Shown here: positions 46,001 to 54,749 of the stretch, piece by piece
Layout: each line of letters begins with the position of its first letter
Numbering within the stretch: the stretch's first letter is position 1
DNA from: Mucilaginibacter phyllosphaerae
GTDB lineage: Bacteria > Bacteroidota > Bacteroidia > Sphingobacteriales > Sphingobacteriaceae
Assembly: GCF_004378255.1 (NCBI RefSeq)
Contig: NZ_SNQG01000008.1
Location: forward strand, 1-64,000
DNA: 64,000 nt
Direction of reading: 5' to 3'
The notes under the pieces: model-generated
The model's database searches: none
What the model was told of the DNA's origin: nothing
The model's input: only the letters and a program-made list of their open reading frames with translations
Made by a program: the position numbers and the translations under genes

Positions 46001-48750
46001 CCGGCTCAACTCCGGTTCCCGCCTCTCCTCCGTCACCTAATACGGATTTTATTGTCAAACAAAGACCCACATCATCAGTTTCAAACAGTTCAACAGATGT
46101 CTGGTCGCTTCGCAAAGTAAGTTCAGGCATAGGTTCTGAAATCAGGATCAATTATGAAAGTAATACGTATAACAGATCGGCGCTTAGTAAAAACAAGTCT
46201 GTTTTAATCGACCACGATAATGCGATTTCTGGTCCCAAAAATACGCTTACGTTTCCAGTAAATCCTATGGGGATAGATCTGAACACGGCGTATAAGACCG
46301 GAGATGTTTTGCATATGGGGTTTTTAATTGATAAGATCACAGGCCCATCCAGTCCGAATCCAGGCCCCTCGTCGGTTACTTTTATTTATAAAAACTCTGA
46401 CGCCTATCCGACGCCCACGATCATCAAAAGTGTCCGTTCTGAATTCGGGCAAGTGAGGCCAAATGTTTATGCAGAGATCAATGAAATAACCATTCAGGTT
46501 GACCCTCAGATGGCCGCAGATATCGCAGGTTATGCCATAGACGCAAATTTAACGGTTAATGCCAACTTTTTTTACGGAGGAGGAGTGCGCGTCAAAGACA
46601 TAAGCGTCGATGATCTGGGCGGTAACATTAAAAAAACATCTTATAATTATAATCTGCCCGGTCCGGTTCAAAATGATGCTAATTCCTCGGGCGTCACCTC
46701 TTTCGAACCGCTGATCTTCCCTATCGAAAACCTATTCCCGACGTTTAGGGAATACGCGAATTACCAAGCCGAAACGACTCATTTAGGAACAATGAATGAC
46801 CCTACAGAAATGATAAAACAATATCGAAGGGATCTATACGCGGGAAACAGCCAGATTCTTTCGATAGCACGTGAAGCTCCCGGCCCCGGGGTAATGTATG
46901 AGTACGTAACGACAACTGAAAGCAATATAATTGCCAATGGTACAGCAGTGCCCATAAATGGTAAAACGATGTACCAATACGAAGTGTTTAAGCCTGAAAT
47001 GATCGGAATATATGACTATAATGACGAACAACCGGTGTCATCCGCATACACGTACTCCGGCCCGGACCCCAATTCAAACATGCCGATCAACTATACAGCG
47101 CAGGGCGTTAAACGCACGTACTCTCAAATTATCACAAAATCTAAGAGAGACCGGTCGATTAAGGATTATACCAGCAGGATAGGTTGCTTAAAAAGAGTAG
47201 TCACTTATGATAATTCCGGCAACAAGTTAACCGAGAAGATCAATCATTATTTACATGACGATCTTGAGAATACATCATTTCAGACACAGGTATCAAATTA
47301 CGAGCCCAGACTTTCATCCTATAACGGCATAGCCTACAATAATATGGGGGTCATTAAAGAAAGGTATGGAAATGCGCGCTTAAATTACAGCGGCATACAG
47401 GGGCCCTATTATCAATACAAAAGTCTTGTAATGATGAGTAATAAGGAAACTTTCCCCACCTTCCAGACGGGCACGACACAGATTGATTATAAAAACGGTA
47501 CTAAAGTAGAACAAACCAATTTGGCGTACGATTTTTACACCGGCGCGGTAACAAAAACTTTAACGATCGATTCTTACGGAAACCGGTTTGTCAGCCAGGC
47601 AACACCGGCTTATACGTTACAAAGCCAGTATTCTGCAATGGGTTTGAAAACACATGATGATAACCCCTTTTTGATCACTCATGTAGAACATAAGCAAATG
47701 CTTACACAACAAGCCTCTAATTATACGTTTAGTGTCGACATAAATAACAATCCCATTGGGGTTGTAACGGCGACTGCGCAAACCTGGTCGAACAACGTAC
47801 CGGTCCAGGATCCCGGAGGAAACCTGACCACAACCGGTCAATCCAATATTTGGCGGTTGGAGAAATCACTTTCCTGGATGCCTGCAGGAAATTCCATAAA
47901 TAATGTTACCCCATATTCCTCCTTTGGGGATTATTATGCCGGTGGCAGCGGCAATTCTTCGTGGAAAAAAACAAGCCAGATAACCCGGTATAATGTTTAC
48001 TCTGCCGCTTTAGAAGCATCCGACATCAATGAGTCTTATGCAGCAACACGAATGGGGTATAACAACAGTAAAGTACTGATAAGCGGAGGCCCTGCAAAAT
48101 ATAGCGAAATCGCATACACCGGTGCCGAGGATGCATTATTAGATAATAGTCTAGTTACCTATGATAACGGTTACATTGAAAAAGGAAACGGAATAATCCT
48201 GACGGATTCTACCAGGGCACATACGGGGCTGAACAGCTTACGGGTTCCTGCTGCATCTTCCGGTTTTAGGTACACCGTGCCGATTACAAGTATCGGTAAA
48301 AAAGATTACGCTGTGGCGGTATGGGTAAAACCCTCATCTGGCAATGCAGATCAGGCGCAGCTTTTCTATCAGGTGGGTGCAGGAACAGCTGTACAGGGAA
48401 ACACTACCCTTAATAAGTCAGCCGCGGGTTGGTACCTGCTGGAAATGACTATTCCCGCAAATGCCCTGACGGGAACCGGTAATTTGGTTGTCGGTTGTAA
48501 GAACGGATCATCTGCCGACCTTTACTTTGATGATTTTAAATTTCAGCCAATGGCCTCGTCAGCGATCGCGTATGTTTATGATAAGAAAACCGGGGAATTA
48601 ACTTACATAATTGGTAATAATAACTTGTTCACCCGCTTCCAGTATGACGAAATCGGACGATTGGTACGAACATACAAGGAGGTTTTAGGCAAAACTAAAA
48701 TTCCGATAATTAGTTCAACCGTCTATCATTATGGAAAATCGACCCTGTAA
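43027..48750 (+). CDS. Giant secreted RHS-type protein A (N-terminal half of a split RHS pair)
   Basis: A 1907-residue protein. The signal-like N-terminus (LKKAVAVFMLLTIVNQI) is followed by VVNPLTGSFTYSVPLLEVPG and LALSYHAGIQPNEEASWVGLGWSLNPG, the opening motif of RHS/YD wall proteins. A Gly/Ser-rich beta region spans about residues 135-260. Long beta-rich sections follow. Near the C-terminus (about residues 1720-1840) lies a jelly-roll, CBM-like domain (AHTGLNSLRVP, ADLYFDDFKF), then a YD repeat (FTRFQYDEIGRLVRTYKE) at the very end. No RHS core or toxin. The next gene continues with YD repeats, so the two look like a shell split in two, comparable in logic to TcB/TcC. Confidence 0.78.
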   Translation: MFITKRKQGRLKKAVAVFMLLTIVNQILTPTVAYALTSGPTAPEATNFEPIDTTDVVNPLTGSFTYSVPLLEVPGPEGGYPLALSYHAGIQPNEEASWVGLGWSLNPGAIARNVNGYPDDWKESSGLTRSVWTGGSTETYTGGLGIGYGPASVNVNLSFSQDTYQGYGIGWNAGVSLNLGSYGQGGGFISSPFSIGGNVGVSAYGGAYVGANVNYTAGSSVINGLQSTTSIGVQTNFNSVKADISESVSYSKRGVSLLGASISTSSMRPSFTVGGGSITSVNNPSENKISTSSSGFSFWLPLYYIPVTLSIGYNYTRYWSDNSQPVNSSGVLYNRNIVNTSGTFSVSGDDDNYQLLDPVYNNIVDNPDPVDQLGGNYPNFDNYSVTAQGLGGNIRPYIFSSILYNQDRVNRVDVDHSKDSYGVNFYDQGSGIIRSKYQFRFINDLSNSYQQSSEWSADVNNSEPTYNFSNTINYGNNDGQYGYDESINRLEGTNHIEYFTNDQINDNTAAARGFIDCDAAGFVRGTSANTGTIGQTQNPTIGKQIGGFMITNSSGVTYHYALPAYSYAETQRTENEPYANLTNRSLNKMFRYTDLTKNEAYAYTWYLTAITGPDYVSRGSTPGKLDAADWGYWVKFDYGKWADKYRWRNPSEGANDDSASPGTTRYASGLKELYYLDAVETRTHTAIFEKEIRADGKSCTATNENIPYQPQAFYYPQSNSGGYVHPQSTLRLNNVYLFQNDQLPMGVNAIRQNSTVYDHVFNYSSGSERVHYGLNVIDKNDINAALKNSCLRKIALTYDYSSAMGCPNSYDPGGLNTYVQSPSTSAPSSLLGKLTLLAVDFQGKGGAQVTPLTTFQYELEASDPANTDNISLTKLQTYEQTIHGLSPAIIQTQTPGKFKKGDILSFSIGGIKYYCTLLHPTDNTNQSFTAYFLDKSPDVLATGIPATRTKNPPYNKDAFDNWGYYKSDFGETVISYPITGLGARPDRGNGSPGSTPVPASPPSPNTDFIVKQRPTSSVSNSSTDVWSLRKVSSGIGSEIRINYESNTYNRSALSKNKSVLIDHDNAISGPKNTLTFPVNPMGIDLNTAYKTGDVLHMGFLIDKITGPSSPNPGPSSVTFIYKNSDAYPTPTIIKSVRSEFGQVRPNVYAEINEITIQVDPQMAADIAGYAIDANLTVNANFFYGGGVRVKDISVDDLGGNIKKTSYNYNLPGPVQNDANSSGVTSFEPLIFPIENLFPTFREYANYQAETTHLGTMNDPTEMIKQYRRDLYAGNSQILSIAREAPGPGVMYEYVTTTESNIIANGTAVPINGKTMYQYEVFKPEMIGIYDYNDEQPVSSAYTYSGPDPNSNMPINYTAQGVKRTYSQIITKSKRDRSIKDYTSRIGCLKRVVTYDNSGNKLTEKINHYLHDDLENTSFQTQVSNYEPRLSSYNGIAYNNMGVIKERYGNARLNYSGIQGPYYQYKSLVMMSNKETFPTFQTGTTQIDYKNGTKVEQTNLAYDFYTGAVTKTLTIDSYGNRFVSQATPAYTLQSQYSAMGLKTHDDNPFLITHVEHKQMLTQQASNYTFSVDINNNPIGVVTATAQTWSNNVPVQDPGGNLTTTGQSNIWRLEKSLSWMPAGNSINNVTPYSSFGDYYAGGSGNSSWKKTSQITRYNVYSAALEASDINESYAATRMGYNNSKVLISGGPAKYSEIAYTGAEDALLDNSLVTYDNGYIEKGNGIILTDSTRAHTGLNSLRVPAASSGFRYTVPITSIGKKDYAVAVWVKPSSGNADQAQLFYQVGAGTAVQGNTTLNKSAAGWYLLEMTIPANALTGTGNLVVGCKNGSSADLYFDDFKFQPMASSAIAYVYDKKTGELTYIIGNNNLFTRFQYDEIGRLVRTYKEVLGKTKIPIISSTVYHYGKSTL

Positions 48751-48767
48751 TATTTAAAGAAATTAAA

Positions 48768-51700
48768 ATGAGAAGGATATTATTAACTGTTTCGATAACA
48801 TTGCTTGTATTACTCGTAACGAACGTTTACGGGCAGGATATTTATAGTTCGGTACCGGTAGTATTGCCTGTTAGCCCGCAAACGACGTATACGACGGCAG
48901 TGGGGTCAGTAACAAATATCTCCAGCAGGCAGTCTGTGATTTTAGGGCCGGGCACGACCTTAAGCAGCGGTTCTGCTGTCATTATTACAGTTGACCCGTC
49001 CCTGATTCCTCCTCCGCCGTCAAACCCGGCGAATGATAATGATAAAAACTGGGTGCTGACGCGTACTTATGATGAGAACGGGAAGGAAATAACTATTGCC
49101 AAAGCATTTTTTGATAAAAACGGTAAAAATATCCAGACCCAGGTAAAAAATGAAAGCACCGGGCACGTTTTGGCCAGTCAGCCTTTGTATGATTTGCAGG
49201 GCAGGGCGGTTGGAAACACGCTGGCGGCGCCTACAAATAATTCGGCGTTCGCTTATAAAGATCAGTTTATCAGCAGAAACAATGTCGCCTACAGCTATCT
49301 GAATTTTGATGGTGATCCGGCCAGTACGACGAATCCTTATGCAAGGGTTAACAGTCCCGACCCCGTTGATAACAGCCAGCAGGGCACACTAGGCTGGTAT
49401 TACAGCAATAATAACACGCTTGAACCGTACGTGGCGGCTACGGGATATCCTTATGCGCGAACAGAGTATTACCATGACGGAACAGGGTCTGTTAAGCGGT
49501 CGGCAGGTGTAAGTGAGCAGCTGAAGCTGGGAGCCGGGCACGAAACGGGCAGCAACAGTTTCCCGGTACAGAATGAGTTGAACAATTACCTGGCTATACG
49601 CAATAAGTTTTTTCCTGCTGCCGTTTCAGGAGCGGTTCCATCCAGTTTGGCCGGGCAGGCGCTGCAATCGGTTTCAACAGACGAAAACGGTTTAAGTACA
49701 CTGTCGGTAACCGATCTTTCCGGCAATCAAAGTTTAATGACAGCAAGGGCAGAAACGGGAACGGATTCAGCAGTTGATCCATGGCTTTTGGTACAGAACA
49801 CTGTTGTTATAAGTAATATACGACAACAATATTCATACAGTATAACAATTGCCGGCCCTTCATCCATCCAGGGAAATCCGCACGATCCGGCAATTATCGC
49901 GATGCTGCATGCCCTGAAGACAAGTTTCAGCGTAAATTCAGCTTATCCCATAACGGTTACCTGCATATCAGGTGGTGTTGCTACCTGGACGGGTACAGGG
50001 AATGATTATCGTTCGCCAAGCCCCCCCCTGACAGGCGGTTCTTATAGCTTTACTATTACATCCGACTATGCCTTTTCTATATCAGCGTCGGGTCCCTACG
50101 GCGTTCTGCTTGATCAGTATCCGGCTACATTTAGCGAGCCTGATCATACATCGATCGCGTATTTTCAACAGACCGCCTCATCTCCCGTTACATATACAGG
50201 TAATGCGGTTGTTTATGATATGAAAGAAGAGGGACCGGTCACATCTTTTACCAGCGGGAACATTTTACCAGCCGGTTATTATAAAGTAGTGGCAACGACA
50301 CCAACCGATAACACGACCAATAATGTTACGGTAACCTATACCAACAAATATTCAGATATCACTTACAATTATTATAACCAGTTAGGCCAGCTGATAGGTA
50401 GTATTGCACCCAACGGGGTACAGAAACTCATTCAAAGCGGTTATACCAGCTATACCACCGCGGCCGAATTGCCTTTTGTGAGTTTATATGAATATGATTT
50501 GCAGGGTCGCTTAACTGCGGCAACTATCACAGATGGCGGCCGGTCGGAATATGTTTACCGGCGGGATGGCAAGATTCGGTTTTCACAAAATGCTGTTCAG
50601 AAGGTTGCGGCAAATGCCGGTACGGGCAATATTGAAAAATTCTCTTATACCAATTACGACACTTTTGGCCGCCCTATCGAGTCGGGGGAATATCTGGTGC
50701 CCACGGGTGCGGCGTTAACATTTGCAAGCACCAAAACCAATACAACATTGCAGGAGAAGACCGGAGAAGATGACGGCCTTACGGGCGGCACAAAACAAAG
50801 CCGGGTAAATACCTATTATGATCTGCCTGCAGCAAATTTAGCACCTTCGGGGTATACACAGGATCCGGGCTTTTTAAAAGGCGCTGTCAGCTATACGACC
50901 AATGCGAGCAGCACCACCTGGTACAACTACGACGATTATGGCCGCATAACATGGACGGTAAAACAGATATTGGGGTTACCAGGCTATAAAACCGTTAACT
51001 ATACCTATAACGAACAGGGAAATACGAGTATTGTAGATTATCAGAAGGAAATCGCGTCCGAACACTTTGTACATTATTATACTTACGATGCCGACGGCCG
51101 GCTGGTTAATGTGAAAACCAGCGCTGATGGAGGAACAACAAAATTACAGCAGGCCGCTTATCAGTATTACCTGCACGGACCCCTAAAACGCGTTGAACTG
51201 GCTGATAAACTACAGGGAATAGATTATGTATACACAACACAAGGATTATTAAAAAGCATTAACCACCCGTCGGGCGATAATGTAAAAGACCCAGGCAAGG
51301 ATGGTACTAACAATTTTTCCCCCGATGCCTTTGGCATGCAGATAGAGTATTTTCCTAATGATTACAGCCGGACAGGAAGTAATATTAGCAGCATTCCCAC
51401 TGGTCAGCCCAATTATTACAATGGTAACGTAAACGGGATAAGCTGGCAAAGCAAAAAGCCGTCTTCAATTTTAGGGTTGCCTGGCAATAGCGGCATACAA
51501 AATCCTACCATGTATACTTATGGCTACGATAATAAATACCAGCTTAACGCAGCCATCTGGGGGACGCCAAACTTTAACACTCCCGCATTTACTGCCGGTG
51601 CCATGTTTAAAGAAAACGGCATTACCTATGATGCCAATGGTAATATAAACGGACTACAGCGCACCAATAATGCAGGGGCGTTAAGTGATGATTTTAGCAA

Positions 51701-53057
51701 ATATACCTATGAAGCAAACACCAATAAGCTTACCACTGTTGGTAATACTGCCGGAACAAATAATTACGCCACTTACACGTATGATGAACTGGGCCAGCTA
51801 AAAAGCCAGAATTTGGTGGCCGGTAATATAAGCACCTATTTAAAATATGATGTAACCGGCAAAATAACCGGTATATACAGCGATGCAGCCCTCACCATAC
51901 CGAAAGTTACATATACGTATGATGAAAGCGGCAACCGCATTAAAACCGTCAACACGAACAGTACCACTTATTATGTTTATGATGCTACGGGCAACGTAAT
52001 GGCTATTTATACCGGTACTACCATAACCGAACTGCCTGTTTACGGGGCCAACAGACTGGGTACTTATTTTGCCAGCGGTAACAATTATTATTACGAATTG
52101 AGGGATAATGTAGGCAGCGTTAAAGTAGTAGTGAACCGTACCAAGGTGGCAGGACAGGCTGATGTTTTGCAGTATAGCGATTACTACCCTTACGGCAGTA
52201 TAGCCCGCAACGGTGGTGTAGGCTACCGTTATGAATACCAGGGTGCCTTTGCAGAGAAAGACCCTGTGACTGGTTATAACAATTTTGAGTTGCGGATGTA
52301 TGACGGGCGCATTGGCCGCTGGTTAAGCATTGACCCTGCCGGGCAATTTGCTTCGCCCTATGAAGCAATGGGAAACAATCCTGTAATAAGGTTTGATATG
52401 AGGGGGGATACTGTTTTAATGCAGAATCTACCAAATGGAGACCTTAATGGGGGCGAATTATCGCAGGCGAACGTAGTAAGCTCACGGCTTTCATTTGGTG
52501 AATTACATACACGGGAATTATATGGCGGGGCCAATATTAATTGGGCCAATCAACCGGATTATATCCAAAGGCAGTATGCTAATTATAACGAAGGATATGC
52601 CCGGCAGCATAAAGGGGTAGCAGAACGGGACAATGCGATGGCATTGAATATCGGAATTTTTGTATTAACGGATGGTGTTGGTGAACTTGTGGGGCCAGCC
52701 ATATATGCTTGGGGGGGGAGGTTGATTGGCAGGTTTGCCACTACGGAAGGTATCGCAGCGTCAAAGGCTGCAGGCATTTTAGGCGAAGATGCTGTAGGGA
52801 TTTCCGGTTCAAAAACAGCAATCAATGTAGGAGGAAGAACAAGAATCCCTGACCGTTTAACAGCTAATTTCCTTGAAGAAGTTAAAAATGTAAAATATCA
52901 ATCGTTAACTAGTCAATTGAGAGATTTTAATATTTATTCTCAACAAAACAACCTACAAATGATCTTACATACAAGATCAAATACTATTTTATCGAAGCCA
53001 TTACAAGGATTAATAGATAATGGTTCTATTATTCATAAAATCATACCAGGCTTATAA
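48768..53057 (+). CDS. RHS-repeat polymorphic toxin B with Tox-REase-7-like tip
   Basis: A 1429-residue protein with a signal peptide (LLVLLVTNVYGQ). The N-terminal module (NWVLTRTYDENGKEI, PLYDLQGRAVG) is typical of Bacteroidota RHS proteins. YD repeats run from about residue 530 (YNYYNQLGQLIGSI, YEYDLQGRL, YTYNEQGN). The RHS core spans about 1109-1210 (LRDNVGSVKVV, YGARIG-type ending MYDGRIGRWLSIDPAG). The tip (about 1350-1429) has D1362 in RIPD and E1371/K1373 in EVKNVKYQSLTSQLRDF, the D...ExK set of the Tox-REase-7 nuclease family. DNA of the tip is clearly more AT-rich than the core. A HEAT protein follows. Confidence 0.85.
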   Translation: MRRILLTVSITLLVLLVTNVYGQDIYSSVPVVLPVSPQTTYTTAVGSVTNISSRQSVILGPGTTLSSGSAVIITVDPSLIPPPPSNPANDNDKNWVLTRTYDENGKEITIAKAFFDKNGKNIQTQVKNESTGHVLASQPLYDLQGRAVGNTLAAPTNNSAFAYKDQFISRNNVAYSYLNFDGDPASTTNPYARVNSPDPVDNSQQGTLGWYYSNNNTLEPYVAATGYPYARTEYYHDGTGSVKRSAGVSEQLKLGAGHETGSNSFPVQNELNNYLAIRNKFFPAAVSGAVPSSLAGQALQSVSTDENGLSTLSVTDLSGNQSLMTARAETGTDSAVDPWLLVQNTVVISNIRQQYSYSITIAGPSSIQGNPHDPAIIAMLHALKTSFSVNSAYPITVTCISGGVATWTGTGNDYRSPSPPLTGGSYSFTITSDYAFSISASGPYGVLLDQYPATFSEPDHTSIAYFQQTASSPVTYTGNAVVYDMKEEGPVTSFTSGNILPAGYYKVVATTPTDNTTNNVTVTYTNKYSDITYNYYNQLGQLIGSIAPNGVQKLIQSGYTSYTTAAELPFVSLYEYDLQGRLTAATITDGGRSEYVYRRDGKIRFSQNAVQKVAANAGTGNIEKFSYTNYDTFGRPIESGEYLVPTGAALTFASTKTNTTLQEKTGEDDGLTGGTKQSRVNTYYDLPAANLAPSGYTQDPGFLKGAVSYTTNASSTTWYNYDDYGRITWTVKQILGLPGYKTVNYTYNEQGNTSIVDYQKEIASEHFVHYYTYDADGRLVNVKTSADGGTTKLQQAAYQYYLHGPLKRVELADKLQGIDYVYTTQGLLKSINHPSGDNVKDPGKDGTNNFSPDAFGMQIEYFPNDYSRTGSNISSIPTGQPNYYNGNVNGISWQSKKPSSILGLPGNSGIQNPTMYTYGYDNKYQLNAAIWGTPNFNTPAFTAGAMFKENGITYDANGNINGLQRTNNAGALSDDFSKYTYEANTNKLTTVGNTAGTNNYATYTYDELGQLKSQNLVAGNISTYLKYDVTGKITGIYSDAALTIPKVTYTYDESGNRIKTVNTNSTTYYVYDATGNVMAIYTGTTITELPVYGANRLGTYFASGNNYYYELRDNVGSVKVVVNRTKVAGQADVLQYSDYYPYGSIARNGGVGYRYEYQGAFAEKDPVTGYNNFELRMYDGRIGRWLSIDPAGQFASPYEAMGNNPVIRFDMRGDTVLMQNLPNGDLNGGELSQANVVSSRLSFGELHTRELYGGANINWANQPDYIQRQYANYNEGYARQHKGVAERDNAMALNIGIFVLTDGVGELVGPAIYAWGGRLIGRFATTEGIAASKAAGILGEDAVGISGSKTAINVGGRTRIPDRLTANFLEEVKNVKYQSLTSQLRDFNIYSQQNNLQMILHTRSNTILSKPLQGLIDNGSIIHKIIPGL

Positions 53058-53067
53058 ATCAATATCT

Positions 53068-53766
53068 ATGAAGTCGACATTAGAAATAAAATTTATTGAA
53101 TTGCTAAAAAAACCTGTAAAAACAAGTATTGAACTGCAGGAGATAGAAGTCATTGGAAGAAAATTAGAATTACAATATAGAGAAGAAACATCTGACCTTA
53201 TATCAGAATTAAAGGAAGTGGGATACGATTTCAATGATGTTTGGCAAATGGTAAACACAAAGAAACCATATCCAAAGGCAATAAGAATATTATTAAAATA
53301 TTTACCTAAAGATTATCATGATAAAAACAAAGAGGGAATAGTTAGAGCATTAACAGTAAAAGAAGCAGTTGGAATCGCAAGCCCTCTTTTAATTGTTGAA
53401 TATAATAAAACGCCTAAAAATAAATTAGCATTGCGTTGGGCAATAGGAAATGCCATATATGCAACGATAACGAAAAATGACATAGAAAGTATTTTGCCTA
53501 TAATTCAAGACAATGAAAATGGAGTATCAAGACAAATGTTTATTAGAGCTTTAGGTAAAATTGGATCAGAGCAAGCAGAATCTACTCTTATTAAATTACT
53601 TGATGACGATGAGGTAATTCTCGATGCTTTAAATGCTTTAGTAAAACTAAAATCAAAAAAGGCAAAAAATAAAATTATTTTATTAGTCAATCATCCAAAA
53701 TCGTCAATAAGGAATGCCGCTCAAAAAGCATTAATAAAATATAACTCTTGTAATAATCTTTTGTGA
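53068..53766 (+). CDS. HEAT-repeat protein, probable immunity to the RHS nuclease
   Basis: About 232 residues from MKSTLEIKF; an in-frame ATG at 53020 lies inside the RHS gene. All-helical, with HEAT-like repeats in the C-terminal half (RQMFIRALGKIGSEQAESTLIKLLDDDEVILDALNALVKL and a last SSIRNAAQKAL). It lies 10 bases after the toxin stop on the same strand and shares its low GC content. Short HEAT/ARM proteins often follow RHS toxins as immunity genes, acting in the cytoplasm. The role is inferred. Confidence 0.72.
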   Translation: MKSTLEIKFIELLKKPVKTSIELQEIEVIGRKLELQYREETSDLISELKEVGYDFNDVWQMVNTKKPYPKAIRILLKYLPKDYHDKNKEGIVRALTVKEAVGIASPLLIVEYNKTPKNKLALRWAIGNAIYATITKNDIESILPIIQDNENGVSRQMFIRALGKIGSEQAESTLIKLLDDDEVILDALNALVKLKSKKAKNKIILLVNHPKSSIRNAAQKALIKYNSCNNLL

Positions 53767-53976
53767 AATTATAATTTACTGGTTTGTCTACACAGATTAT
53801 CGACTTGCAGAACAAAGTTTCCCAACTCTTTGGCTTTTCCTTTGAGTGCGATGGTTAGTTTGATATTCCGGGGATGTTGACTACCTGATTCCGTAGCAAA
53901 GTGACCAGGCGATTAGCTGGCGAACGATAGCAGCGAGAGCTGTAAAAGCGTTTTCAAAGTTAGTTATTAAAAGTGG

Positions 53977-54729
53977 TTATTGGTAACTGACCTCTTTATC
54001 ATCAGTTCTTCGCTTCTTTCTCATGGATTCTCCTTTCAGTTCGATACGGTGTGCACTATGTACGATCCGGTCCAGTATAGCATCAGCAATTGTCTTTTCA
54101 CCGATCACATCATACCATTTACTTACAGGTAGCTGAGATGTAATGATCAGCGAGGTCTTTCCATGCCGGTCTTCAATGATCTCCATTAGCGCAGCCCTGC
54201 TTTGCGCATCAAAAGGCTGGATACCGAAGTCATCTAATATCAGTAATTCTTGCCGCTCTATCTTCGCAATTTCTTTGAGATATGAACCATCAGCCTTAGC
54301 CATTTTAAGCTTGGAGAATAGCTTAGGTGTGCTTGCATAAAAGACCCTGTAGCCAAGTGTACAGGCCTGATATCCGATAGCGGAAGCAATGTAGCTTTTA
54401 CCAATACCTGTGCTTCCGGTGATGAGCAGGTTCTCATTACGCTCAATAAACGTACAGTCCGCCAGGCGCATGATCTGGTTGCGATCAATACTTCGGTCGG
54501 CATGATAGTGAACGTCCTCTACAGAGGCTTTGTAGCGGAACTTGGCGTAATAGATCTGCCGCTCGATACGCCTGTTATGGCGGTCATCCCACTCTGCATC
54601 CACCAGGTGCGCCAGTAGCTCATCTACTGTATAATCCTCTGTTTTACCTGTTTCCAGGGTGCTTTGAAAAGCATGGTACATGCCGAAGAACTTGAGCTTC
54701 AGCATTTTGTCTAACGTGTTTGTGTTCAT
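53977..54729 (-). CDS. istB: IS21 transposition helper ATPase IstB
   Basis: The 250-residue AAA+ ATPase has Walker A ITGSTGIGKSYIA, sensor-type ASTPKLF, Walker B LLILDDFG and SLIITSQLPVSKW. IstB assists target selection by the IstA transposase, is DnaC-like, and is always encoded downstream of istA. Complete, with the usual length for the family and a 20-base gap to istA. It should be functional, although its partner carries a stop codon. Confidence 0.95.
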   Translation of the reverse strand: MNTNTLDKMLKLKFFGMYHAFQSTLETGKTEDYTVDELLAHLVDAEWDDRHNRRIERQIYYAKFRYKASVEDVHYHADRSIDRNQIMRLADCTFIERNENLLITGSTGIGKSYIASAIGYQACTLGYRVFYASTPKLFSKLKMAKADGSYLKEIAKIERQELLILDDFGIQPFDAQSRAALMEIIEDRHGKTSLIITSQLPVSKWYDVIGEKTIADAILDRIVHSAHRIELKGESMRKKRRTDDKEVSYQ

Positions 54730-54749
54730 TCCATTGGTTGTTTAAAAGG

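Noticed and set aside
53800..53976. Possible small gene or RNA after istB
   Set aside because: The sequence matches the inverted counterpart of the right IS21 end, so it is the IS terminus.
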